From: Methanobrevibacter sp. | GTDB taxonomy: Archaea > Methanobacteriota > Methanobacteria > Methanobacteriales > Methanobacteriaceae | Length of the DNA: 64,000 nucleotides | NCBI RefSeq assembly: GCF_030539875.1 | Contig: NZ_JAUNXI010000002.1 | Span: forward strand, 54,294 to 118,293 | Reading direction: 5' to 3' | Shown here: positions 8,989 to 22,276 of the stretch, one piece after another | Numbering within the stretch: position 1 is the first letter of the stretch | How the letters are laid out: each line of letters begins with the position of its first letter | The notes under the pieces: model-generated | Told to the model about the DNA's origin: nothing | The model's database searches: none | What the model saw: only the letters and a program-made list of their open reading frames with translations | Program-made: the position numbers and the translations under genes

Positions 8989-11105
8989 AAAAATATGACT
9001 TTACATCCTATATAAAATCCACAACAACATTGATTTTACTTATTATAACCAACATTATAGTCATTATAGGAATGACTTACTTATGTGGAGATTTCACCAT
9101 TGGGAAATGGTATAATGCATTTTTTATTGTAATAGCAATAACAATAACCAATACCCTCCTCTGGCCTGTTTTTCAAAAATTTTTCATGAAATTCATGATT
9201 ATGACATTAGGCATTGGTGCATTATTCATCAATGCTTTAATCTTTTATATTGCCTGCTATTTTATTCCAAATGTAAGTGTTGGATTTTACGCAGCAGTTG
9301 AAGTTCCAATAGTTCTCTCAATTGCCATTACTTTTGTCATGAACATAACACACACAAACTATTACAACAGATATGTCAGAAATATTTTAAAATATGTCGG
9401 TGATGAAAAGAGAGACGGGAAAAAATATTCCGGAGTCATAATGCTTGAAATCGACGGATTATCCATAAATATTTTAAAAAAAGCCATCGATAAAAATATC
9501 ATGCCGACAATAAAAAGCTGGATAGATACAAATTCCCATTGTCTAAAAGAATGGGAAACTGATTTGTCTTCGCAAACAGGAGCAAGTCAGGCAGGAATAT
9601 TGCACGGAAATAATGAAGATATTGTGGCGTATAGATGGGTTGAAAAAGAAAACAACAATCGCATTCTTGTATCTGGAAAATTAAGTCATGCCCCGTTAAT
9701 AGAAAAAAGAATCAGTAACGGAGAGGGATTGCTTGTAGATGGAATAAGCATCAGCAACATGTTTTCAGGAGACAGCAAAAACGCGCCTTTAACATCATCA
9801 AGATTGGGAAGCATGTCCAGAATCCATAATAAAACGCTCCACACAATATTTTTAGATTCTTACAATTTCCAAAGAATTTTTGTATTGTTTTTATGTGACA
9901 TTTTAGTTGAGTTAAAATCTCAGCTAAAACATCTAATAAAGAATGTGCACCCCAGACTTAGAAGGACAATTGTTTATGCGGCAGTAAGAGCAGGAGCAAA
10001 TGTTGTGCTTAGGGAGGTTGCAACTGAAATATTAACTGCTGAAATATTAAAAGGAGAAACTGATACTGCATATGCAACATTTATGGGTTATGATGAAATA
10101 GCCCACCATTCAGGAACAGAAGATGAAGATGTGTGGCCTGTTCTAAAACAAATTGACCTGCAATTCAAAAGGCTTGCTTCCGCAGTAGAAATGAGTGACA
10201 GAGACTATAAACTTGTTATTCTATCAGACCATGGCCAGAGCAATGGTGCAACCTTTAAGCAAAGATATGGCATCAGTCTTGGAAATTATGTTAGAAGACT
10301 GCTTCCAGATGATTTGAAAATGTATAGAAGCGAATATAATGTCGACCACTTCAGGGATGCGTTTTTATCAGAAAATGAACAGCTGAAAAACATCAAAGAA
10401 AAAATGGAAAATATCCGTGACGATTTATTTGAAGACAATACATATATTCAGACTATCAGAGAAGAGCTTGAAAATAAAAAGCCAGCAATCATTTTTGAAA
10501 ATGAAAAATACCTAAATTTAAGAAAAAAATATTCAAACAGTTTAGAATACATCACAGGATATGAAAGCATTGAACAAAGCACTAAAAAAGCTAAAGATTC
10601 AGAGTTAATCGTTTTAGGATCTGGAAATCTTGGATTGATATACTTTACCCAATGGAAACAACGTTTAAACTATGAAGAAATCGTAATGCTATTTCCCGAA
10701 TTAATACCTGGCCTTGTAAAACATCCCGGAGTCGGATTTATCTTAGTTAATTCACTGTCCAATGGAGGGATGATTATCGGGCAAGACGGAATCTACTACT
10801 TGGATACAGATAATGTTGTTGGAGAAAATCCGCTAGCCAACTACGGTAAAAATGCTGCAATCCATTTAAAAAGACAGAATTCATTTAATAACCTGCCTGA
10901 CATAATGGTCAATAGTTTTTATGATGAAAAATGTGGAGAAGTTTGTGCTTTTGAAGAATTAATTGGAAGCCATGGCGGTCTTGGAGGAGACCAAACAAAA
11001 CCGTTTATCTTATATCCTTCACAGTGGGAAGCGCCTGAAGAGTTAATTGGTGCTTCATCAATATATGAATTCCTAAAAAATGAAATAGAAAATTTAAAAT
11101 CTTAA
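8985..11105 (+). CDS. Membrane protein: holin-like four-helix N-terminus fused to alkaline phosphatase-type domain
   Basis: 706 residues. Four hydrophobic helices occupy about residues 14-34, 42-60, 70-92 and 100-121, in a region resembling the small membrane domain annotated as phage holin family (DUF360-like). From about residue 148 a soluble domain starts with SGVIMLEIDGLSINILKKA, where Asp157 is in the metal-site position of nucleotide pyrophosphatase/alkaline phosphatase folds; later motifs are GYDEIAHHSG and VILSDHGQSNG, supplying further metal-ligand Asp and His. It probably hydrolyses a phosphodiester or phosphate at the membrane. Co-translated with the upstream metallophosphoesterase. 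The substrate is unknown. Confidence 0.82.
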   Translation: MKKYDFTSYIKSTTTLILLIITNIIVIIGMTYLCGDFTIGKWYNAFFIVIAITITNTLLWPVFQKFFMKFMIMTLGIGALFINALIFYIACYFIPNVSVGFYAAVEVPIVLSIAITFVMNITHTNYYNRYVRNILKYVGDEKRDGKKYSGVIMLEIDGLSINILKKAIDKNIMPTIKSWIDTNSHCLKEWETDLSSQTGASQAGILHGNNEDIVAYRWVEKENNNRILVSGKLSHAPLIEKRISNGEGLLVDGISISNMFSGDSKNAPLTSSRLGSMSRIHNKTLHTIFLDSYNFQRIFVLFLCDILVELKSQLKHLIKNVHPRLRRTIVYAAVRAGANVVLREVATEILTAEILKGETDTAYATFMGYDEIAHHSGTEDEDVWPVLKQIDLQFKRLASAVEMSDRDYKLVILSDHGQSNGATFKQRYGISLGNYVRRLLPDDLKMYRSEYNVDHFRDAFLSENEQLKNIKEKMENIRDDLFEDNTYIQTIREELENKKPAIIFENEKYLNLRKKYSNSLEYITGYESIEQSTKKAKDSELIVLGSGNLGLIYFTQWKQRLNYEEIVMLFPELIPGLVKHPGVGFILVNSLSNGGMIIGQDGIYYLDTDNVVGENPLANYGKNAAIHLKRQNSFNNLPDIMVNSFYDEKCGEVCAFEELIGSHGGLGGDQTKPFILYPSQWEAPEELIGASSIYEFLKNEIENLKS

Positions 11106-11161
11106 AATTTAAGTTATAATAATTAAATAATAATATAATAAAACTTTAAAATGATGATAAA

Positions 11162-11800
11162 ATGAGTGGAAAAATCTATATTGTCGGAATTGGTCCTGGC
11201 GCATCCGAATATTTAACTAAAAAAGCGGTTGACAGTGTTAAATCAAGTGATTATACCGTTGGAAGTACAAGGGCAATTGAGTTATTTGATGATGTTCAAA
11301 ATAAAATTGCATTTAATGTAAAAGATCTGTTGGACAAATTGGAAGAAGGAGTTCAGCTAGCCTGTGATGGAAATACCGTGTCCATATTATCCACCGGAGA
11401 TCCTGGTTTTTCAGGCGTTTTAAATACTGTTTTGAGAATTTCAAAAGAAAAAGGATTTTCAAAAGAAAATATTGAAGTGGTTCCAGGAATTAGTTCACTG
11501 CAGCTTGCAGCGGCAAAATGCCATATCCAATGGGACAGTGCCAACGTAATGACATTTCACGGCAGAGAAAATATAGACGAGATTTTGTCAGTTATTAACA
11601 ATGAAAAAACCACAATCGCTCTTCCTTCAAGAAAAGTAAGAGACATGGCCCAATTTTTACTTGACAATGGAGTTGAAGAAGACAGAAAAGTTGTAGTCTG
11701 TGAAAGGTTAAGTTACCCTGATGAAAAGATTGTAGAGGCTACTTTAAAAGACATTGCTGAGAGTGAATTTACCTATATGTGCATTATGGTAATTTATTAG
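11162..11800 (+). CDS. cbiE: Cobalt-precorrin-7 (C5)-methyltransferase CbiE
   Basis: S-adenosylmethionine-dependent tetrapyrrole methylase of anaerobic cobalamin biosynthesis, the CbiE half of what is CobL in aerobic bacteria. Motifs are VGIGPGASEYLT at the N-terminus, SILSTGDPGFSG (about residues 75-86), and VVPGISSLQLAAAK. 212 residues is the typical CbiE length; no CbiT domain is fused. It stands alone here, without other cbi genes, as is common in Methanobacteriales. A GATGAT sequence precedes the ATG by a few bases. Confidence 0.92.
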   Translation: MSGKIYIVGIGPGASEYLTKKAVDSVKSSDYTVGSTRAIELFDDVQNKIAFNVKDLLDKLEEGVQLACDGNTVSILSTGDPGFSGVLNTVLRISKEKGFSKENIEVVPGISSLQLAAAKCHIQWDSANVMTFHGRENIDEILSVINNEKTTIALPSRKVRDMAQFLLDNGVEEDRKVVVCERLSYPDEKIVEATLKDIAESEFTYMCIMVIY

Positions 11801-11856
11801 AATAATTTACCCTCAAAAATCATTTTAAAAGTCATTTACCATTTGTTTTTAAAATC

Positions 11857-11872
11857 AAAGTTTATATATTTC
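11857..11872 (+). promoter_or_regulatory. BRE/TATA promoter of adhesin-like gene
   Basis: AAAGTTTATATATTTC has a purine-rich BRE-like start and a TATA core, about 55 bases before the ATG at 11922. AAGGTAG at about 11910-11915 serves as ribosome-binding site. Confidence 0.5.
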
Positions 11873-11921
11873 ATAATATCAAATTTTAATCGTCGATGAG
11901 ACTTCAAATAAGGTAGATATT

Positions 11922-14810
11922 ATGAAATTGAAAATAAACACCATATGTTTCATTTTCTTATTTCTTTTTTTAATTTCTGCAGTATCGGCAGCGAATATTG
12001 AAAATGAAACAGAAACAAACCTACAACAACCAAATCCAAATCAGGATTTATGTAAAATAAGCATTGAAAACGATTATGAAAAACTAAAAATAAGTAATGA
12101 TGAGACTGAAATATTAAAAGCCACATCACCAACTAAAACCAAAGAAAAAATTACAATAACTGCTTCTAATTTGAAAATGTATTATAAAGACGGAAGCAAG
12201 TTCAAAATAAGTCTAAAAGACAAAAATAAAAAGCCAATAGCCAAAGCAAAAATATCTTTTACAATAAATGGCAAGACATATAGTAAAAATACCAACGGCA
12301 AGGGAATTGCCTATCTTGATATAAATTTGAAAAGTGGAAATTATTCCATTTTAACAAAATTTGCAGGAACGGGCAAATATTCTGCAACATCTAAAAAAAA
12401 CACGATTGATGTTAAAAGCACAATAAAATGCAGCAATTTTAAAAAATATTATACAAACACTGCACAATATTCATCTACTTTTTATAACCAAAAGGGAAAT
12501 GTGCTGAAAAATACTGCGATTAAATTTAAAGTAAATAACAAATATTATTCTGTTAAAACCAACAAGTACGGCGTTGCCAAATTAGCAATTAATTTAAAGC
12601 CAGGAACATACACCATTTATTCTGTTAATCCGAAAACAGCAGAAACCGTGTCAAAAACCCTCACAGTAAAATCATTGATTGAAACTGATGATTTAAAAAT
12701 TAATGAGAATTGCGTCGGCAAATTCAATGTGAAAGTTCTAAGCAATACCGGAAAAGTTTCTCCTAACCAAAAAGTTAAATTGACTGTTAATGGAAAAAGC
12801 TATACAAAAACAACAAATAAAAATGGTATCGCAACATTAGACATACACCTAAAAGCCGGAACATACTCCATATCCACAGAATACAGTGGTCTTAGGAATA
12901 TAAACAAAATTTACATAAAAGCCATAAAACTAAGTAAGTTTACACATACAACATCAATACCAAATTATGTTAATGTTACAACAGACTATGTTTTTAACAA
13001 TTCAAAATACTGTTTAAAAAGTGGAAGCAACGGCATTATAAAAATGCCTAAAAGAGAAGTATTTGAAATTGAAATTGGGGAAAAATGTTATACATTTTCA
13101 ACAACAAGCATTAACGGAATAGATTCCATAGAACTGAAAGACAAACATAGCTATTTAATACCTTTTGACGGAAGCGGCATCAAGATTAATACAGGCACAA
13201 CCAATCCAATAGGCGATGGAATCATAATCGCCAAATTTAAGGATTATACCCAAATCACTTATCAAAGCAAGACTAAAAACAATACTGCATTATTCGGATT
13301 TTATGCAGGTAAAGGAACAGACAACAGCGAAAAACTAACATATATGGAAAATGAAAATATAATCGCCAGAGTAAGCTTTCAAACATTAAGTTTTGATGAA
13401 TTGGGACTTAAATACACTCTTTCAAAACAATATGGAAAACCAGTAAGCGATTTCAATTATAAAAGCTATGAAGAAATAACCAACAACAATACCAAATCAA
13501 TTAAATTTGCAGATACAGGAACTGCAGTTACCTTTAGTTATTTTGGAAAATCAATAGCAGGTTATATATCTAAAGAAGGCATCATCACAAAATTTAAAGT
13601 TGATGAAAAAGAAGAACTTGAAAAGAAAGAAAGCATAAGTTACGGACTTGACAAATACTATCGAAAAACATTAGAATTTGAAGTTTTGCAGACATATACC
13701 ATTATAAATGAAAAAATAACAGAAGACATTTTAGACAATTGGCTTTCAAAAAGTTCAACCTATTTAAATAGATTCGGAGTGATGAATGTTTACGGAATGC
13801 ATTTAGCATCACTTGAAGTAGCTTGGCTTGCAGATGCTTTTGCCGATGATTATTCTAAAGAATTTAAAGTAAAATGGGAGAGAAGCAATACACTAACAAT
13901 ACTGGGTGGAATAAACTTACAGGACACATATTTAAACATTTTAAATGCAGACATGGGAATGAAAGTAACAGGCAATAAAAACAATACAATCCTATTTAAG
14001 CTAATCAATTCCATCAATCTGCCGAATATAGAAGATTACGTCCTTATAAATGTTGCCGAGAGATACTTTGACAAAAGTTCAAATTCACTTTCCAACATGT
14101 TTTCAGCCGTTTCAAAAAATAATTACAGCATCGCACAGTTAGGAGATATGATTTATATTTTCTCAGACGTTAATGGCAAGTCTGCAATAATCCTAAACAC
14201 AACAAGTGGCGTATCAAATGTTGTATTGGCTCAAGACTCGGTTTATAAAGGATCAGCGATATCAACTTCCAAGGACTGCTGCTCTGTTGGAATAATGCCA
14301 AAAGACATAATTGCAGGAATAAGAAACACATTCAAGTTTGCATCACCGGTAAAGCAACTGACTGAGAAATTCAATAAAATACATCCATTAACCAAAATAA
14401 CGTATCACTTATCAGTTGCACTTTTGTCAAAAACATTAACAGGAGCATCAGCTGCAGGTTTAGGACTGTTAACTGCAATGGCAGCCATACAAACCGGAGG
14501 CACAATATATAAAGATGGAATGGTTGATGAAAAAGATTGGCATAAAGTTATGGACAAATATACCTTTACACGACCGGGATATTTGCAATCCAAAAAAGTC
14601 TATAACATCCCAAATAAAAAAGGAGGATATGACTACATTGAAGTAAAAATCAAAGGTGACATGACCTTAGACAGAGACAGTGCAATCTACATCAGTGAAG
14701 GAAAAACAAAACAGTTAAGTAAATCAGAAACATATCAATATTTTACTGATGAATACTGGACACCATTTAGTGTTCCTAAAAAATATTGGGATGAAAGCTG
14801 GAAAAGGTGA
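11922..14810 (+). CDS. Secreted adhesin-like protein with Ig-like repeats and a large unrecognised C-terminal region
   Basis: 962 residues. A signal peptide (FIFLFLFLISAVSA, cleaved near residue 23) is followed by a Thr/Asn-rich linker and three Ig-like repeats (about residues 50-135, 140-220, 225-310), each with the pattern FTINGKTYSKNTNGKGIAYL-D-I-N-L-K-x-G-x-Y. The remaining ~650 residues match no domain I recognise; they include a Cys pair in STSKDCCSVGIMPKDII and one hydrophobic stretch, GASAAGLGLLTAMAAI (about residues 845-860), with no terminal membrane anchor. The Ig repeats resemble the last domain of the adhesin at the other end of the window. The gene ends in a four-base overlap with a small membrane-protein gene. 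Adhesion is inferred from the repeats only. Confidence 0.8.
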   Translation: MKLKINTICFIFLFLFLISAVSAANIENETETNLQQPNPNQDLCKISIENDYEKLKISNDETEILKATSPTKTKEKITITASNLKMYYKDGSKFKISLKDKNKKPIAKAKISFTINGKTYSKNTNGKGIAYLDINLKSGNYSILTKFAGTGKYSATSKKNTIDVKSTIKCSNFKKYYTNTAQYSSTFYNQKGNVLKNTAIKFKVNNKYYSVKTNKYGVAKLAINLKPGTYTIYSVNPKTAETVSKTLTVKSLIETDDLKINENCVGKFNVKVLSNTGKVSPNQKVKLTVNGKSYTKTTNKNGIATLDIHLKAGTYSISTEYSGLRNINKIYIKAIKLSKFTHTTSIPNYVNVTTDYVFNNSKYCLKSGSNGIIKMPKREVFEIEIGEKCYTFSTTSINGIDSIELKDKHSYLIPFDGSGIKINTGTTNPIGDGIIIAKFKDYTQITYQSKTKNNTALFGFYAGKGTDNSEKLTYMENENIIARVSFQTLSFDELGLKYTLSKQYGKPVSDFNYKSYEEITNNNTKSIKFADTGTAVTFSYFGKSIAGYISKEGIITKFKVDEKEELEKKESISYGLDKYYRKTLEFEVLQTYTIINEKITEDILDNWLSKSSTYLNRFGVMNVYGMHLASLEVAWLADAFADDYSKEFKVKWERSNTLTILGGINLQDTYLNILNADMGMKVTGNKNNTILFKLINSINLPNIEDYVLINVAERYFDKSSNSLSNMFSAVSKNNYSIAQLGDMIYIFSDVNGKSAIILNTTSGVSNVVLAQDSVYKGSAISTSKDCCSVGIMPKDIIAGIRNTFKFASPVKQLTEKFNKIHPLTKITYHLSVALLSKTLTGASAAGLGLLTAMAAIQTGGTIYKDGMVDEKDWHKVMDKYTFTRPGYLQSKKVYNIPNKKGGYDYIEVKIKGDMTLDRDSAIYISEGKTKQLSKSETYQYFTDEYWTPFSVPKKYWDESWKR

Positions 14811-15130
14811 TAAAAATTAAAGAACCCAAACACATGATTCCTATAATTTTGATATTTATCATATTGCTGACAATAACGCTTGTCTACCAATACGAAAGAT
14901 TATGGGAATTATTACTTGCAATATGTGTTGTTTATACAGCAATTACTGCTCTAAATAATAATGAAACAGCAAACGAACGAATAAAAAATACACATATTTC
15001 AGTGAAAATATTATTCATATTAGCTGTAATAACAGGAATATGTGAAGTAGTTATTGGCTATCCCCTTATTACTTCAATAGCACTGTTAACACTAGCACTT
15101 TTCCTTGATATTGTATTTAATAAAAAATGA
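14807..15130 (+). CDS. Small membrane protein coupled to the adhesin-like gene (107 aa)
   Basis: GTG start overlapping the TGA of the preceding gene (GTGA), preceded by AAAAG. Four hydrophobic segments are visible: IPIILIFIILLTITLVY, WELLLAICVVYTAITAL, ILFILAVITGICEVVIGY and ITSIALLTLALFLDIVF, with basic residues at the N-terminus and KK at the end. No family is recognised. The tight coupling suggests it functions with the adhesin-like protein, for example as membrane partner or protective (immunity-type) protein; that is inference only. An ATG nine codons downstream (MIPIILIF) is an alternative start. Confidence 0.65.
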   Translation: MIKIKEPKHMIPIILIFIILLTITLVYQYERLWELLLAICVVYTAITALNNNETANERIKNTHISVKILFILAVITGICEVVIGYPLITSIALLTLALFLDIVFNKK

Positions 15131-15138
15131 GAAATTAA

Positions 15139-15176
15139 AAGTTAAAATAAACAATTTATTTTAACTTATTTATTTT
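15139..15176. terminator. Bidirectional hairpin terminator
   Basis: A perfect 13-bp stem, AAGTTAAAATAAA (15139-15151) and TTTATTTTAACTT (15155-15167), with a CAA loop. It is followed by ATTTATTTTTTAA on the + strand and lies between two genes that converge here, so it can end both transcripts. Confidence 0.7.
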
Positions 15177-16259
<1,083 letters not shown>

Positions 16260-16395
16260 TCAGATGAAATTGGCAATTTTTGGCAACCATATGATTTAAT
16301 TAAACTTACTTTTGGTTACTAAATGATATTTAATGTTTTATAGTATATAAAGTTAGTTATTATTAATGAGAACAGATATTAAATAATTTAATCAA

Positions 16396-16724
16396 TTAGC
16401 AAAATATTCCAAATAACTGGTTTATAAGTTCTATATCCAAACTTCCAATATATTCTTCCACATCACTTAAATTGTTGTTTGCTGCGATCCCATTATTTAA
16501 ATGAGCAATACCATTGCTGCTGATTCACCAGACAATAATCCCAATAAATAGCTTTTCAATTCCAACACAGATATTCCCATACCTGATGTTTCATTCAAAT
16601 TATATTGTCTGTTTCAATTATACATATCATTGATACAAAACATGATAAGCATACAAACTAATATTAAAATCTTTAAAAAAGTAGCAACAATAAGAATTTC
16701 ACCTTTCTTACTTCCAACAATCAT
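16396..16724 (-). pseudogene. Decayed small membrane protein gene
   Basis: On the minus strand from ATG 16724 a protein-like frame reads MIVGSKKGEILIVATFLKIL followed by a hydrophobic helix (ILVCMLIMFCIND), is broken by one TGA, and continues in the same frame as NRQYNLNETSGMGISVLEL and KSYLLGLLSGESAA. A frameshift then leads into NGIAHLNNGIAANNNLSDVE and onwards to a TAA at 16396-16398. Three coding-like stretches with one stop and one frameshift argue for a recently inactivated gene. The family is not recognised; a short secreted or membrane-anchored protein is likely. Confidence 0.5.
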
Positions 16725-16770
16725 TCCTCATTGTATAAACATATAGCCCAATAACTTCATTCAATATTAA

Positions 16771-16826
16771 TATATATAAATTAATAATTACAAATTATTT
16801 TATGTATAGATGATAAGGTTGGTGAG
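16771..16826 (+). promoter_or_regulatory. nadE promoter and Shine-Dalgarno motif
   Basis: TATATATAAA at 16771-16780 is a TATA box that places the transcript start near 16797-16803. GGTGAG at 16821-16826 is the ribosome-binding site, followed by AAA and then ATT at 16830. This places initiation far upstream of the first in-frame canonical codon (TTG 17016). Confidence 0.55.
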
Positions 16827-16829
16827 AAA

Positions 16830-17624
16830 ATTAGTGAAATTCCAGAATTAAACTGTAAGAAAACAAAAAAAGACATTGCTGAATTTATTAAATCAAAAGT
16901 ATCTGAATCTAAAACTGATGGAATTATAATTGGTTTAAGCGGAGGAATTGATTCAACACTTTCAGCCTACCTATCCTGTGAAGCAGTTGGAAGAGAGAAT
17001 GTTTTTGGAATAACTTTGCCATCCACTACCACACCAACAGAAGATAAAATTCATGGCGTTGATGTAGCTAAAAAACTAGGAATCGAATATAAAGAAGTGG
17101 GAATTGACACTATTTTAAATGAATATTTATCTGTAACTCAATTAGACAGTGATAATTTAGCTATCGGAAATTTGAAAGCTAGAATTAGAATGTCCATCAT
17201 TTATTATTTTGCCAATCATAAAAACTACCTTGTTTGTGGAACAGGCAATAAGAGTGAAATCCTGATTGGCTACTTTACAAAGCATGGAGATGGCGCGTGC
17301 GATATTGAGCCAATAGGAGATTTATATAAAACTGACGTTTATAAATTAAGTGAATTTTTAAACATTCCAAAAGATATTATCTCAAAGCCTCCCCGCGCAG
17401 GATTGTGGGACAATCAAACTGATGAAGAAGAAATTGGAATGAGTTATGATTTACTTGATCAGATTCTTTATCTCCGCACACAAAGAGATATGAAAAATAC
17501 TGAAATAGCTGAAAAATTAAGTATTTCCGTTGATGATGTGGATATGATTATTAAAAAAATAATCAGGAACCAGCACAAAAGCAAAGTTCCTGAAAGCCCT
17601 AAAAAAACAATACTAGACTGGTGA
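16830..17624 (+). CDS. nadE: NAD synthetase NadE (apparent ATT start)
   Basis: Ammonia- or glutamine-dependent NAD+ synthetase, final step of NAD synthesis, an adenine nucleotide alpha-hydrolase fold enzyme. The PP-loop [12 protein letters not shown] is encoded at about 16938-16973; downstream are [20 protein letters not shown] and [18 protein letters not shown]. About 264 residues from ATT 16830, the normal length for archaeal NadE without a glutaminase domain. In this frame from the stop at 16785 to 17016 there is no ATG, GTG or TTG; starting at TTG 17016 would remove the ATP-binding PP-loop and is implausible. GGTGAG-AAA-ATT has the same geometry as GGTGAT-TTA-GTG of leuS next door. Alternatively the start codon has been lost or mis-sequenced. 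Confidence 0.85.
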   Translation: MSEIPELNCKKTKKDIAEFIKSKVSESKTDGIIIGLSGGIDSTLSAYLSCEAVGRENVFGITLPSTTTPTEDKIHGVDVAKKLGIEYKEVGIDTILNEYLSVTQLDSDNLAIGNLKARIRMSIIYYFANHKNYLVCGTGNKSEILIGYFTKHGDGACDIEPIGDLYKTDVYKLSEFLNIPKDIISKPPRAGLWDNQTDEEEIGMSYDLLDQILYLRTQRDMKNTEIAEKLSISVDDVDMIIKKIIRNQHKSKVPESPKKTILDW

Positions 17625-17628
17625 TTTA

Positions 17629-20477
<2,849 letters not shown>

Positions 20478-20484
<7 letters not shown>

Positions 20485-20507
20485 TCCCATTATTCCAACT
20501 TTTTTTC
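20478..20507 (+). terminator. leuS hairpin terminator
   Basis: GGAATAAT (20478-20485), loop CCC, ATTATTCC (20489-20496), then AACTTTTTTTC. The 5' arm contains the leuS stop codon (TAA, 20482-20484). Confidence 0.65.
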
Positions 20508-20588
20508 TTTAAAAACGTACCAATCAACTTCAGCAATCTTCAGTGGTTTAGGTTATACGTTAATGTTTTAATCCTGCACATCCATATA

Positions 20589-21320
20589 CTATAATTTTCT
20601 TGCAAATACAATGTACCCACTATGACCAACCATACGGGTTTTTGGCCTTACACCCTGAGGTCTGACTTCAAGGCCTCGTTCTAAAATTTCAATGATTTCA
20701 ATATCATAAAATCCCAGTTTTTTAGCAATGCGATGGGAAATTTCTGCCTGGTCTATGTAAGGTGCATACACTGCAAGCCATCCTCCAACATTTAAAGAAT
20801 CCATTACCTCTTCAAATATTTCAAACGGCTTTGGCAAATCTAGAAAAATCAGATCAATGTTATCTTCGTTAATTCCATCTTTAATATCCTGATTTTTAAC
20901 ATGAACATTGGTAATTCCAAATTTTTCAATGTTTTTGCGGGCAACTTCGGCAAAGTCTTCTCTGATTTCATAGGTAAATACTTCCCCTTCAGACCCAACA
21001 ACATTTCCAAAGTTAAGGGCAATAGCTCCAGCACCAGTTCCTGCATCAACAACACGTGAACCGGAACCCAATCCTGTATGAGCCAGAACCAACCCTATAT
21101 CTTTTTTAAGAAGAATTGAGCATCTTCTATCCATAACATCAATAAAGTCATTGATATTTGGCTTTACAATTTTAAATGTGTGGTCTAAGTGGCTTTTAAC
21201 CTCATCACCAATATCTGCATTATCCAAAACATCAGCAGACACAATTCCCAAATCACTTTGGAATTCTTCACCAGGTTTTAAAACATACTTTTTACCACGT
21301 TCATCTAAAATCATCTTCAT
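20589..21320 (-). CDS. trmI: tRNA (adenine-N1)-methyltransferase TrmI
   Basis: 243-residue Rossmann methyltransferase that methylates A57/A58 in the tRNA T loop in archaea. Family markers are RRCSILLKKDIGLVLAHTGL before the SAM-binding motif I VVDAGTGAGAIALNF, IFLDLPKPFEIFEEV (motif IV region) and the C-terminal RPQGVRPKTRMVGHSGYIV. The ATG follows the htpX reading frame directly, overlapping its stop codon by one base, so the two form an operon. Confidence 0.92.
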   Translation of the reverse strand: MKMILDERGKKYVLKPGEEFQSDLGIVSADVLDNADIGDEVKSHLDHTFKIVKPNINDFIDVMDRRCSILLKKDIGLVLAHTGLGSGSRVVDAGTGAGAIALNFGNVVGSEGEVFTYEIREDFAEVARKNIEKFGITNVHVKNQDIKDGINEDNIDLIFLDLPKPFEIFEEVMDSLNVGGWLAVYAPYIDQAEISHRIAKKLGFYDIEIIEILERGLEVRPQGVRPKTRMVGHSGYIVFARKL

Positions 21321-22276
21321 TATTGTAACTCCGCTAATCTTTTTACTCTTTTTAAAGAATCAGGGTGTGTTGAGAATATTTCCATGAGCCCATTCTTTTT
21401 AGAAACTTTTATATCTGAAATGGCAAGTCTTCTTAAATCATCATCAGATATTGTTCCGTCATTGTCAAAATCAATTTGCCTGAACTCAAAAACATCGTTT
21501 TTTGCATTGTTTATATCATTGACAAAGAATGCTCTGTTTGAACTTGCATTTGAAATAGATTGGCTGCTGCAATTTGCCGCACCATAAGACAATTTGTATA
21601 ATGCTGATACTAATGCTGCCGGACGATTTCCATATTCGACACTTGCTTCATCAGCATAGTATTCGCGAGTTCTTGAAATAAACAATACCAACAATTGACC
21701 GACCAAGTAAAATACATATCCAAGAATACCAATAATGATTCCAGCACCGTTATTATTATTGTCAGAATACAAAAATGACACAGCAAGATAATAACAGATC
21801 ATCGGGATAACACTGACAGTGGCTGTGACAATCATGTCGTTGTGTTTGATATGACCCATTTCATGACCTATAACTGCTTTTAGTTCATCCCTGTCAAGCA
21901 ATCCTAAAATCGGACGAGTAATTGCAATATGGCCACTTCTGCTTGATCTGCCATATGCAAAAGCGTTAGGAATGTTGATTTCAGATAATCCAATTTCCGG
22001 TTTCGGAATTCCTGCTGCATCAGCTAATTCTTGAACAATCTGGTGAATATGAGGTGCTTCGGCTTCTGATAAAGGCCTGACCTTCATTGAACGTTTTACC
22101 AAGGTTGGTCCAAACCAATATTGTAAAAATGCAATGAGCAAGCTTGCTCCAAAGTATAATTTCCAACTACTTATTCCCAGATATGCCCCTACAAGCATTA
22201 TAAGGAAATATACAATTGAAAACATTAATACTGATGTTAAAATCATTCTTAACTTAAGTTTCCATGTGTTTTTCAT
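21320..22276 (-). CDS. htpX: M48 family zinc metalloprotease HtpX
   Basis: Membrane-bound zinc endopeptidase for quality control of membrane proteins. The catalytic motif is AVIGHEMGHIKHNDM (HExxH), with a downstream Glu in REYYADEASVEYG. Hydrophobic helices lie at about residues 10-30, 35-52, 155-175 and 185-208. 318 residues is normal for the family. The start is the ATG of MKNTWKLKL; an ATG three codons earlier is also in frame. Confidence 0.93.
   Translation of the reverse strand: MKNTWKLKLRMILTSVLMFSIVYFLIMLVGAYLGISSWKLYFGASLLIAFLQYWFGPTLVKRSMKVRPLSEAEAPHIHQIVQELADAAGIPKPEIGLSEINIPNAFAYGRSSRSGHIAITRPILGLLDRDELKAVIGHEMGHIKHNDMIVTATVSVIPMICYYLAVSFLYSDNNNNGAGIIIGILGYVFYLVGQLLVLFISRTREYYADEASVEYGNRPAALVSALYKLSYGAANCSSQSISNASSNRAFFVNDINNAKNDVFEFRQIDFDNDGTISDDDLRRLAISDIKVSKKNGLMEIFSTHPDSLKRVKRLAELQ

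Noticed and set aside
17016..17018. TTG 17016 as the nadE start
   Set aside because: It would delete SGGIDST, the ATP-binding motif, although the upstream in-frame DNA encodes it.
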